From JBKEAJ01 sp047975005 (lineage in GTDB: Bacteria > Bacteroidota > Bacteroidia > Bacteroidales > Prolixibacteraceae), in assembly GCA_047975005.1 (NCBI GenBank), contig JBKECW010000077.1, positions 1 to 26,900 on the forward strand: a stretch of DNA of 26,900 nt, read 5' to 3'. The notes under the pieces were generated by a model. The model was given only the letters and a program-made list of their open reading frames with translations. It had not been told where the DNA came from and did no database searches. The first letter of the stretch is position 1, and each line of letters begins with the position of its first letter. This document shows, piece after piece, positions 1-7,092 of this stretch. A program made the position numbers and the translations under genes.

Positions 1-78
1 ATGGCTCGTTTCATCTGTTTATTTTTTTGCAATAAGCTGTAAGCTATAGGCTTTATGCTTTTGCTGTTTTTAATCATC

Positions 79-154
79 CGTCATTGCGAGCGTAGTGTGG
101 CAGTCTGCTCTTTGTTACAGGAGATTGCTTCGTCGCCAGCTTCTCGCAATGACG
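79..154. repeat. Palindromic dispersed-repeat element, MITE-like
   Basis: The ends form a perfect 12-bp inverted repeat, CGTCATTGCGAG (79-90) and CTCGCAATGACG (143-154). The interior holds GAGATTGCTTCGTCG-type sequence. Elements with these CATTGCGAG ends and internal GAGATTGCTTC are, from memory, common intergenic repeats in several bacterial phyla, including Bacteroidota. Only one copy lies in this window, so its dispersed nature is inferred. A short open frame crosses it (from 95), but I take that as non-coding because it is built from repeat sequence. Confidence 0.65.
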
Positions 155-193
155 TTCGTGTTATCTATAAATCTATTATCTAAACCTCAAACA

Positions 194-283
194 GCCACCA
201 CCTCCCCCTTCGGGTACTTCTTCTTCGCAGAAGGAGAGTTTTTTAATCCCCTCCTCGTGGAGGAGGGGTGCCGCAGGCGGGGT
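194..283. repeat. GC-rich intergenic repeat with strong hairpin
   Basis: This is a GC-rich island in AT-rich surroundings. It contains a perfect 9-bp stem, CCCCTCCTC (248-256) and GAGGAGGGG (260-268), with a 3-base loop. It is flanked by CCACCTCCCCC-like sequence on the left and GCCGCAGGCGGGGTG on the right, which are partly complementary and would extend the fold. The pattern resembles intergenic repeats recalled from Bacteroidota genomes. It lies about 200 bp past the end of thrA and could also act as a transcription end or mRNA-stabilising structure; that role is inferred. Confidence 0.55.
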
Positions 284-339
284 GATTTTTATTATTCCTC
301 CAGCTAAAGCAGGAGGCTACTCATCAATTACCATAATCC

Positions 340-384
340 ATTAAACTTCAAGCAATTAAACTCTAAATCATTAAACAATTCAAC
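340..384. repeat. Three tandem 15-bp degenerate repeats (ATTAAAC)
   Basis: ATTAAAC occurs at 340, 355 and 370, exactly 15 bp apart, and once more at 444. The remaining 8 bases of each unit are AT-rich and only loosely similar. No gene was found here. The rest of the stretch between the GC-rich repeat and the thrA stop codon is AT-rich and shows nothing else I can support. Confidence 0.4.
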
Positions 385-464
385 AGGTCTGTTTGCTTAA
401 AGCGTACGGCATATAGCATTTTTAAATCTTAAACAGTTCAACTATTAAACAAGTAAACCTTGTA

Positions 465-2885
465 TTAAATATTACTCACTCTCATAATATCGGCAAAAAC
501 TCCGGCAGCGGTTACGGAGTCTCCTGCTCCATATCCTTTTATCTGCAATGGCAGGATATTGTATCTTTCGGTGGTGAATAGTATCAGGTTATTGCTATCG
601 GCAATATCATAAAAAGGGTGCGACTCATCGACCTCCACTAGTTCTACCACCCCCTTGCTATCCTCAAACTTAGCAACATAGCGCCATTTCTTACCTTTAC
701 TTTCCACCGCACTCCTCTGTTCTTCAAACGTAGAGTCGTATTCTTCGAGGCTTGTCCAGAAGTCTTCAAGGCTGCCGTCAAAAAGCTCTTGAGGAATAAA
801 TCTCTGAGCGTCTACCTCGTCCATTTCAATTTCATAGCCTGCCACTCTGGCAAGTATTACCAATTTTTTAATAACATCACTACCGCTAAGGTCGATGCGC
901 GGGTCGGGTTCGGCAAATCCTTTTTCCATAGATAAGCGTACAGCATTGCTAAGAGGGACTTCCGCACTTATGGTGTTAAAGATAAAGTTCAATGTTCCTG
1001 AAAGGGCGGCTTCTATTTTAACTATTCTATCTCCCGAGTTAATCAAATCATTAAGAGTTGTAATAATTGGCAGTCCTGCGCCGACATTTGTTTCAAATAG
1101 GAATTTCACACCACGTTGAGTAGCTCTGCGCATTATCTTATTAAAACCCTCCTGATTTGAAGATGCTACAAATTTATTCGCAGCAACAACTGATATATTG
1201 TTGTTTATCAGACTATGGTATAAATCTGTCACACCGCTCAAAGCTGTACAATCTACAAATACAGAGTTAAACAAGTTCATCTGAATCGCTTGCTCTGCAA
1301 ACTGTTCAATATTTGAATCTAAATCTGAATCTACGAGCCTATCTATTGCATCATTGGGAGCTATTCCGTCAGCATCAAAAAGCATTCTTTTAGAATTTGC
1401 AATCCCTACAAGTTTCAGCTTAAGGTTTTTACTTTTAAGCAGCTTCTCTTGTTGTCCTGAAAATTGGACTAGCAACTGCTTGCCGACAGTACCGATACCC
1501 AACAAGAACACATTAAGCTCTGTAAACTGCGACAAGAAGAAGGCTTCGTGCACCACGCTAATCGCTTTTTTCAATTCATCTTTTTGAATAACCCACGACA
1601 CACTGTGTTCACTAGCGTCCTGAGCAATTGCCTTGGCGTTAACTCCGTTTTTTCCTAAGGCTCTAAACAGTTTTCCAGATATTCCCGGATAATTTTTCAT
1701 GTGTTCACCAACAATGGCTACAACGGCAACATCTTTATCAAAAGATATTGTGCTTATCTCCTTAAACTTCAGCTCTGCCGCAAATTCTTTCAATAGCAAA
1801 CTCTCGGCTAGCATCGCATCCTGACTACTAATCACCACACTGACCGAGCTTTCCGACGAGGCTTGCGAAAGCATATAGCTTGTTATAGAATACTGATGAA
1901 ACTGAGTCATGAGGCGCAATATAACCTCGCTACCACTAAGTAGTCCTGTACCATAAATTGTAATCATACAGGAATCGCTAATCGAAGTAACGCCTTTCAC
2001 CGGATACTCGGGGTCGTTATTTCCACTTTTATTTATTACCGTGCCTTTGTGTTCGGGGGCAAAGGTGTTTTTAATACTAATAGGAATCTCTCGCTCTAGC
2101 ACAGGCATTATTGTTGGCGGGTATATAACCTTTGCTCCGAAATGTGCTAATTCCATCGCTTCTGCATAGGTAAGCAATGGGATGGTAAAAGCATTTTTTA
2201 TAATTCTTGGATCTGCAGTCATAAAACCATTAACGTCTGTCCATATTTCGAGCATAGACACATCGAGAGCTGCGGCAACGAGAGCTGCGGTATAATCCGA
2301 GCCACCTCTGCCCAGCGTTGTTGTATCACCCTTGCTATTAGAGGCAATAAACCCGGCAACGACAGATACCCTATCCGAGTTTTTGAGCGTATCGACTAAT
2401 GCCTTGTAGGTGTAATCGATATTTACAACATTCCGACCGTCATTCTTATGAGTTCGGAATAAAGTTCTAGAGTCAAGCCATTTTGCATTCAGCAGCTTTG
2501 CCATTATTTGAGAGGATATCAACTCCCCATACGAGACGATCCTGTCCATGGTACGGTCTGTTGCTTCCTTCAGTATAGCAATACCATCCAATAGATCACC
2601 CAGTTCTTTCAGGCAGTTATCAACTATACTAAATATTTCGTCGTCACTAGGGAACAGTTGTTCAAGTGCTTTATAGTGAATTTCCTTAATAGCTTCAAAT
2701 TCGGGCTGATGACTCAAAGTTGGCATCAATGCCAACTTTGTGGCTTTAATAAGCCTATTTGTAACACCTCCCATTGCAGATACGACAAGCACTATCGGCT
2801 CATCCTGCGAAGAAACAATATCCCTAACACGCACCATTGCATTAGCACTTCCTACCGATGTGCCTCCGAATTTTAAAACCTTCAT
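465..2885 (-). CDS. thrA: Bifunctional aspartokinase I / homoserine dehydrogenase I
   Basis: This cytoplasmic fusion enzyme carries out the first and third steps of the aspartate-to-threonine/methionine pathway: phosphorylation of aspartate and reduction of aspartate semialdehyde to homoserine. The N-terminal kinase (about residues 1-290) has KFGGTSV at 5-11, a TTLGRGGSDYTAA stretch, and WTDVNGFMTADPR. Two ACT-like regulatory segments follow (about 305-455). The dehydrogenase begins near residue 460 with the Rossmann motif LLGIGTVG, then has the EAALSGTLNFIF and FAEPDPRIDLSGSD signatures and ends with GYGAGDSVTAAGV. At 806 aa it is close to E. coli ThrA (820 aa). It starts 14 bp after recA, so it is probably co-transcribed with recA and bcp. 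The thrB and thrC genes that often follow are absent from the 464 bp downstream. Threonine feedback is likely from the family but not shown here. Confidence 0.96.
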   Translation of the reverse strand: MKVLKFGGTSVGSANAMVRVRDIVSSQDEPIVLVVSAMGGVTNRLIKATKLALMPTLSHQPEFEAIKEIHYKALEQLFPSDDEIFSIVDNCLKELGDLLDGIAILKEATDRTMDRIVSYGELISSQIMAKLLNAKWLDSRTLFRTHKNDGRNVVNIDYTYKALVDTLKNSDRVSVVAGFIASNSKGDTTTLGRGGSDYTAALVAAALDVSMLEIWTDVNGFMTADPRIIKNAFTIPLLTYAEAMELAHFGAKVIYPPTIMPVLEREIPISIKNTFAPEHKGTVINKSGNNDPEYPVKGVTSISDSCMITIYGTGLLSGSEVILRLMTQFHQYSITSYMLSQASSESSVSVVISSQDAMLAESLLLKEFAAELKFKEISTISFDKDVAVVAIVGEHMKNYPGISGKLFRALGKNGVNAKAIAQDASEHSVSWVIQKDELKKAISVVHEAFFLSQFTELNVFLLGIGTVGKQLLVQFSGQQEKLLKSKNLKLKLVGIANSKRMLFDADGIAPNDAIDRLVDSDLDSNIEQFAEQAIQMNLFNSVFVDCTALSGVTDLYHSLINNNISVVAANKFVASSNQEGFNKIMRRATQRGVKFLFETNVGAGLPIITTLNDLINSGDRIVKIEAALSGTLNFIFNTISAEVPLSNAVRLSMEKGFAEPDPRIDLSGSDVIKKLVILARVAGYEIEMDEVDAQRFIPQELFDGSLEDFWTSLEEYDSTFEEQRSAVESKGKKWRYVAKFEDSKGVVELVEVDESHPFYDIADSNNLILFTTERYNILPLQIKGYGAGDSVTAAGVFADIMRVSNI

Positions 2886-2899
2886 ATATCTACTTCGTC

Positions 2900-3931
2900 T
2901 TACTCTTCAACTTTTGAAATTGCTTCTCGAATCTTAGCTTCTATTTCTAATGCCAGCTCTTCGTTGTCTGCCAATACTTTTTTTGCGGCCTCACGTCCTT
3001 GTGCCAGCTTGGTATCTCCATAGCTGAACCACGAGCCACTTTTGTTAATTACACTATGGTCAACACCCATATCCACAAGTTCGCCAGTACGAGAAATCCC
3101 CTCGCCGTACATTATATCGAACTCTGCTTTTTTGAAAGGCGGAGCCACTTTATTCTTTACGATTTTGGCTCTAGTATGGTTGCCGACAACCTCGTCGCCA
3201 TTTTTAATTTGTCCGATTCTGCGAATGTCAATTCTCACAGATGCATAAAACTTCAGAGCATTACCACCGGTGGTAGTTTCCGGGTTACCGAACATCACAC
3301 CGATTTTTTCACGCAATTGGTTGATAAATATGCAACATGTCTTTGTCTTATTGATATTCCCTGTCAGCTTTCTGAGAGCTTGCGACATAAGCCGAGCTTG
3401 CAGCCCCATTTTCGATTCTCCCATTTCACCCTCTATTTCGGCACGAGGAGTAAGAGCTGCTACCGAGTCGATTACCAATATATCGACAGCTCCCGAGCGT
3501 ATCAAGTTATCAGCTATTTCAAGAGCTTGCTCGCCGTCGTCGGGTTGTGAGATAAGGAGGTTATCGATGTCGACACCCAGTTTTTTTGCATAAGTAGGGT
3601 CAAAAGCGTGTTCTGCATCTACTATTGCTGCAATACCGCCTTGTTTTTGGGCTTGTGCAATTGCATGGATTGCTAGGGTTGTTTTTCCCGACGATTCGGG
3701 ACCGAATATTTCTATCACACGACCTTTTGGCAGTCCGCCCACTCCCAATGCGGAGTCGAGAGCTACGGAGCCTGTCGGAATTGTAGGCACTTCCACTACC
3801 GGCTTATCTCCCAGTTTCATCACAGCTCCCTTACCATAAGTTTTTTCGATTTTGTCCATGGTGAGCTGTAGAGCTTTTAGCTTCTCACTTTGCTCGGTTT
3901 GCCCGGTCGGGTTTTCTTGTTTTTTTGCCAT
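2900..3931 (-). CDS. recA: Recombinase RecA
   Basis: RecA binds single-stranded DNA, drives ATP-dependent strand exchange, and acts as co-protease for LexA where LexA exists. The 343-aa protein has Walker A GPESSGKTT at residues 77-85, Walker B LVIDSVAAL, QPDDGEQALEI, and the conserved MSQALRKLTG and FINQLREKIGVMFGNPETTTGG stretches that include the L1/L2 DNA-binding loops. Length is typical for the family. The start ATG lies 1 bp after the stop of bcp, so the two are translationally close and almost certainly one transcript. A bcp-recA operon is known in Porphyromonas gingivalis, where vimA follows; here thrA follows instead. No LexA-type operator was recognised upstream of the operon. Confidence 0.98.
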   Translation of the reverse strand: MAKKQENPTGQTEQSEKLKALQLTMDKIEKTYGKGAVMKLGDKPVVEVPTIPTGSVALDSALGVGGLPKGRVIEIFGPESSGKTTLAIHAIAQAQKQGGIAAIVDAEHAFDPTYAKKLGVDIDNLLISQPDDGEQALEIADNLIRSGAVDILVIDSVAALTPRAEIEGEMGESKMGLQARLMSQALRKLTGNINKTKTCCIFINQLREKIGVMFGNPETTTGGNALKFYASVRIDIRRIGQIKNGDEVVGNHTRAKIVKNKVAPPFKKAEFDIMYGEGISRTGELVDMGVDHSVINKSGSWFSYGDTKLAQGREAAKKVLADNEELALEIEAKIREAISKVEE

Positions 3932-3932
3932 T

Positions 3933-4394
3933 TTATTTCTCTCCTATCTTTTTTAAAATTTGTTCTGTATGTTCTTTCGTTTTCACTCGTCCGAATATTT
4001 GGGTGATAACTCCGTCTTCATCAATCACATAAGTTTTGCGAATGACTCCTATCACGATTTTTCCGTACATATTCTTTTCGCCCCATGCTCCGTAGGCTTC
4101 GAGGATTTTCTTGTCGGTATCAGCAATCAACCTAAAGCCTAAGTTGTGCTTTGCTTTAAACTTTTTATGGGACTCCACAGAGTCGGGACTAACACCTAGC
4201 ACCTCATAACCTTTGCCTTGCCACATCTGATAATTGTCGTTCAGATTACAGGATTCGGCTGTACATCCGGGGGTGTTATCTTTCGGATAGAAGTACAATA
4301 TCAGTTTTTTCCCTTTATAGTCATCCAGTCCAACTTCTTTACCATTATCGTCTATGCCCTTAAAGGCAGGTGCTTTATCTCCTATTTCCAGCAT
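3933..4394 (-). CDS. bcp: Thiol peroxidase, Bcp/PrxQ-type peroxiredoxin
   Basis: This cytoplasmic enzyme reduces hydrogen peroxide and organic hydroperoxides using thioredoxin-type reductants. The 153-aa thioredoxin-fold protein carries the motif DNTPGCTAESC, giving a peroxidatic Cys44 and a resolving Cys49 spaced as in the atypical 2-Cys PrxQ group. FYPKDNTPGCTAE is the family hallmark. It is the first gene of a minus-strand operon with recA and thrA. A -7-like box lies about 40 bp upstream of the start. Pairing peroxide defence with recA makes sense for an oxygen-sensitive anaerobe, and in P. gingivalis bcp is known to contribute to oxidative-stress resistance. Confidence 0.95.
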   Translation of the reverse strand: MLEIGDKAPAFKGIDDNGKEVGLDDYKGKKLILYFYPKDNTPGCTAESCNLNDNYQMWQGKGYEVLGVSPDSVESHKKFKAKHNLGFRLIADTDKKILEAYGAWGEKNMYGKIVIGVIRKTYVIDEDGVITQIFGRVKTKEHTEQILKKIGEK

Positions 4395-4432
4395 GTTGTA
4401 TAAATTTCAAAAGTTCTAAAATCTAGCAAGCA

Positions 4433-4440
4433 CAAATATA
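4433..4440 (-). promoter_or_regulatory. -7 promoter box for the bcp-recA-thrA operon
   Basis: On the minus strand this reads TATATTTG, a full match to the Bacteroidota -7 consensus TAnnTTTG, 38 bp upstream of the bcp ATG. No clear -33 TTTG is visible at the expected distance, so the call rests on the -7 match and its place in the divergent spacer. Confidence 0.5.
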
Positions 4441-4523
4441 ATATTATTTTGTCTATATATCAGGTTTAATGCTCACCAATATTATGCAGTAAGTGCGAGT
4501 CTCTCTTTTATTAATCTTTGGAG

Positions 4524-4556
4524 TTAGAAACCGCAATGCAAATTATAGTATCTTTG
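4524..4556 (+). promoter_or_regulatory. Promoter for the DUF2752 gene
   Basis: TATCTTTG (4549-4556) matches the -7 consensus TAnnTTTG fully. TTAG (4524-4527), 21 bp upstream, is a three-of-four match to the -33 TTTG. Transcription would begin near 4563, leaving a leader of roughly 27 nt before the TTG start. Confidence 0.5.
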
Positions 4557-4589
4557 CCATAGGTTCAATATGTAAAATCGGATAATGTT

Positions 4590-4961
4590 TTGAAAGCTAA
4601 TAAGGCTCATAATATTAGGCTTGCTGTAATAGTCTCAGGCATTATAGCGGCATCATATTTTTTCATTGACCCTGCGGGTTCAAGATATTTCCCAAAGTGC
4701 TTAATCCACTCATTTACGGGATATCAGTGTGCGTGCTGCGGCTCCCAACGCGCCTTTCACCAGTTGCTACATTTAAATATAAGCGAAGCTTTTAAATTAA
4801 ATGCGTTATTTGTACTGTTCATCTTATATGCCTTGCTTATATTAATTATCAGCTTTACAAAAAGAGAGAACAAGATAACGAACAATCTTCTAGGGACTAA
4901 AGCACTTGCCATATATCTCACGATATCAATACTTTTTGGCATACTTAGAAATATAGTATAA
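4590..4961 (+). CDS. DUF2752 family small membrane protein
   Basis: The biochemical function of this family is not known to me. The 123-aa protein has three likely membrane segments (about residues 10-26, 72-90 and 104-120). Between the first two is the family's cysteine motif: C37 followed by FTGYQCACCGSQRAFHQLLH, with C47, C49 and C50, an RA pair, and a downstream AFKLNAL stretch. The start is TTG at 4590. The nearby ATGs at 4570 and 4585 run straight into stop codons in their own frames, and no ATG precedes the first membrane segment in this frame before the upstream stop at 4560. It stands alone between bcp (divergent) and the SPOR gene. Confidence 0.8.
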   Translation: MKANKAHNIRLAVIVSGIIAASYFFIDPAGSRYFPKCLIHSFTGYQCACCGSQRAFHQLLHLNISEAFKLNALFVLFILYALLILIISFTKRENKITNNLLGTKALAIYLTISILFGILRNIV

Positions 4962-5002
4962 TTTATTTATACAAAAATAACATATAAAAAAGTCTTGCTA
5001 GA

Positions 5003-5034
5003 TTTGTCTAATGTGTAGCAATATTCTACCTTTA
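5003..5034 (+). promoter_or_regulatory. Promoter for the SPOR-protein/Nudix pair
   Basis: TTTG (5003-5006), then 20 bp, then TACCTTTA (5027-5034), a seven-of-eight match to TAnnTTTG counting the free positions. The expected start point near 5041 gives a leader of about 22 nt before the ATG at 5063. Confidence 0.55.
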
Positions 5035-5062
5035 CATTTGAATTGGAATGTAGCAAATAATC

Positions 5063-6412
5063 ATGATTAGAAAAATTTATTTATACGCGCTACTTTGTGT
5101 AGCTCTTATCATCAGCAACAGCGTGCACGCTCAGAATCAAGAATTCACTAACATAAATCTCTTGATTAGGCAAGGAAATTACCTAGAGGCGATAGACGCA
5201 ATAGATAATCTTCTTATCGATTATCCGGAATCTAGCGAGGCAGCTCACTCATACATAAAATATGCCTACTGCCTTATAGAGGAGAAGGAATGTGGAGAAG
5301 AGACCAAACATTGGCTACGCCAAGCATCCTATGCACAGTTTATTGATGACGAGGCATTATTGAACTTATTGTATGGCAAGTTTTATCATAGCAATAAGAT
5401 GTGGAGCGAGGCAGAAGACAGTTACAGCACTTACAGCAACATTGCAAGCCGAAAAGATAAGAAGAATAATAATTTTGACGATATACTCAACAAATGCAAT
5501 AATCGCGAATTATTATTTGAGCCGAATACGACATTGGCGACAGACGAGGCGAAGCGCTTAGAAGAAGAAAAGAGGCAAAGACAAATTGCAGAGGATTTAA
5601 TTATGTCTCAATATCTTGCCGACAATAGTTCTCGCTATAAGTCTATTCCTGATTTTGTAATAAACTCAGAAATTAAATATAATTCTATTGAGCAATTTAA
5701 GACCAATCGGGGGAAATATTCCTATTGCAAAGGCAAAGAGACGGAAGATCAAATACTATCAATAGAGGAAACAATCAGTCTTGCAAGAACGAGTTATGAG
5801 CAATCTACGGACATCAACGAGAAGCAAAAAATCGCATCACAGGTAATTCAACTAGAGAAGAAACTGCTAAACACAAAAACATCTAAGGACTCTCTGTTCA
5901 ACAATGTGGTTGCCAACGAGAGTTTTTTCTGGGGCAATGCTTCTAACGAAGAAAAGTCGAAGTTAATCAGCAGCTACAACGCTAACAACTCTGCGTCTAA
6001 AACAGACGACAACAGCTCATCATATACGTATGAGCTTCCAGATATTGAAACGAAGAAACCCGATCCGGTAACTTACACCGTGGTCATTGCCAGTTACAAA
6101 AAAGCTCCGACATACAGCATGAGACAGCTAAACAGCAAAATATCAAAAACCAGAAATGTAGTACTATTTACCGACGCAGACGATATAAAATACTATACCA
6201 TCGGCAGTTTTAAGGATAAGAACACCGCCGAACTACTGAGAGCACAATTGATACTTGAGGGAGCCAAGAACTCTGAAGTGATTGGTTTTCTAAACAATAA
6301 GAGGGTTAACATTACGCCCACAAGTACACCAAAGAACTTAGGAGACCCTCTGCCCAAGGGAATAGAGAGACCACAGAAGTCGGGAAGGGAAATAATACAG
6401 ATAGTTGAGTGA
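5063..6412 (+). CDS. Secreted SPOR-domain protein
   Basis: The protein has 449 aa. A signal peptide covers residues 1-24 (hydrophobic core LYALLCVALII, cleavage after VHA-Q). Residues about 30-130 are helical and resemble tetratricopeptide-type repeats (a NYLEAIDAIDNLL unit, then the KMWSEAEDSYSTY unit). A charged, low-complexity middle follows. The C-terminal part from about residue 338 to 416 fits a SPOR domain (YTVVIASYKK, then YYTIGSFKDKNTAELLRAQL), which in other proteins binds peptidoglycan stripped of stem peptides. It is probably periplasmic or outer-membrane-associated, with a role in the cell wall; the exact role is unknown. Its stop codon lies 1 bp before the ATG of the Nudix gene. 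Confidence 0.75.
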   Translation: MIRKIYLYALLCVALIISNSVHAQNQEFTNINLLIRQGNYLEAIDAIDNLLIDYPESSEAAHSYIKYAYCLIEEKECGEETKHWLRQASYAQFIDDEALLNLLYGKFYHSNKMWSEAEDSYSTYSNIASRKDKKNNNFDDILNKCNNRELLFEPNTTLATDEAKRLEEEKRQRQIAEDLIMSQYLADNSSRYKSIPDFVINSEIKYNSIEQFKTNRGKYSYCKGKETEDQILSIEETISLARTSYEQSTDINEKQKIASQVIQLEKKLLNTKTSKDSLFNNVVANESFFWGNASNEEKSKLISSYNANNSASKTDDNSSSYTYELPDIETKKPDPVTYTVVIASYKKAPTYSMRQLNSKISKTRNVVLFTDADDIKYYTIGSFKDKNTAELLRAQLILEGAKNSEVIGFLNNKRVNITPTSTPKNLGDPLPKGIERPQKSGREIIQIVE

Positions 6413-6413
6413 T

Positions 6414-7058
6414 ATGCTTAGAAGTATCTCGGACGCATCAATAAATAAAATCAAAGAAGCGCTGATTAGCAGTCAGCTTCCCGGAGAAAGTGCGCATGAG
6501 CCAATACTTCCCCCCAACAGAAAATCTAATAGCCAGATAACTGACAAAGACAATTTTATAAGGAGTAGTACAATATTACTGATATACCCATACAAAGGCG
6601 AGAGCTACACTTGTTTTATACGACGCACCTCGGCAATGAAGCACCATGCCGGACAAATAGGGCTTCCCGGAGGACGACGCGAGTTTATGAAAGAGTCGGC
6701 ATTGCAGGCAGCAATCAGAGAGACCGAAGAAGAAATCGGGATTTCATGCAAAGACATAGAAGTATTGGGGAAGCTGTCAAATATTTATATACCTGTCTCC
6801 AATTATAAGATGGAGCCTTTTGTGGGGCTTTTGGACTATACTCCCACATTCAAGATTAATGCCGGAGAAATAGAAACCTTATATACACTACCGCTACAAA
6901 AAGTTATAGACACACCAATATCTCAAATAGATATGACTTACAAGGGCGAAAAGACCAAAGTGCCAGGTTTTATTCATGATGACTTCGTAATATGGGGAGC
7001 AACAGCAATGGTTATTAATGAGTTTATTGAGCTTTGCAGAAAATTAAAAATTGCATAA
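6414..7058 (+). CDS. Nudix hydrolase, CoA pyrophosphatase-like (NudL/UPF0035 type)
   Basis: Proteins of this type cleave the diphosphate of coenzyme A and its thioesters. The region FIRRTSAMKHHAGQIGLPGG (residues 68-87) fits the UPF0035/NudL signature that precedes the Nudix box. The box itself ends with RETEEEIG at 102-109, giving the metal-binding glutamates. I chose the ATG at 6414 (214 aa) over an in-frame TTG at 6405, which lies inside the upstream gene. The gene begins 1 bp after the SPOR-protein stop and is probably co-transcribed with it, although no functional link is evident. Substrate is inferred from the signature only. Confidence 0.85.
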   Translation: MLRSISDASINKIKEALISSQLPGESAHEPILPPNRKSNSQITDKDNFIRSSTILLIYPYKGESYTCFIRRTSAMKHHAGQIGLPGGRREFMKESALQAAIRETEEEIGISCKDIEVLGKLSNIYIPVSNYKMEPFVGLLDYTPTFKINAGEIETLYTLPLQKVIDTPISQIDMTYKGEKTKVPGFIHDDFVIWGATAMVINEFIELCRKLKIA

Positions 7059-7092
7059 AAAGGACTAATCAAAGAACCTCCATTTTAGTCCT
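7057..7092 (-). terminator. Intrinsic terminator of the porin gene
   Basis: Read on the minus strand, AGGACTAA (7092-7085), a 16-base loop, and TTAGTCCT (7068-7061) form a perfect 8-bp stem followed by a T run (7060-7057). The stem contains the porin stop codon (7067-7065), and the T run overlaps the stop codon of the convergent Nudix gene. On the plus strand no T run follows the stem, so it should work mainly for the porin transcript. Confidence 0.6.

Noticed and set aside
95..307. A 70-codon open frame
   Set aside because: It runs through two palindromic repeat elements and has no protein-like features.
449..463. ACAAG-TAAAC-CTTGT as a terminator after thrA
   Set aside because: The stem is only 5 bp and no run of T follows on the minus strand.
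2999..3550. A 183-codon open frame opposite recA
   Set aside because: It lies wholly inside recA on the other strand, and its translation has no recognisable motif; recA is certain.
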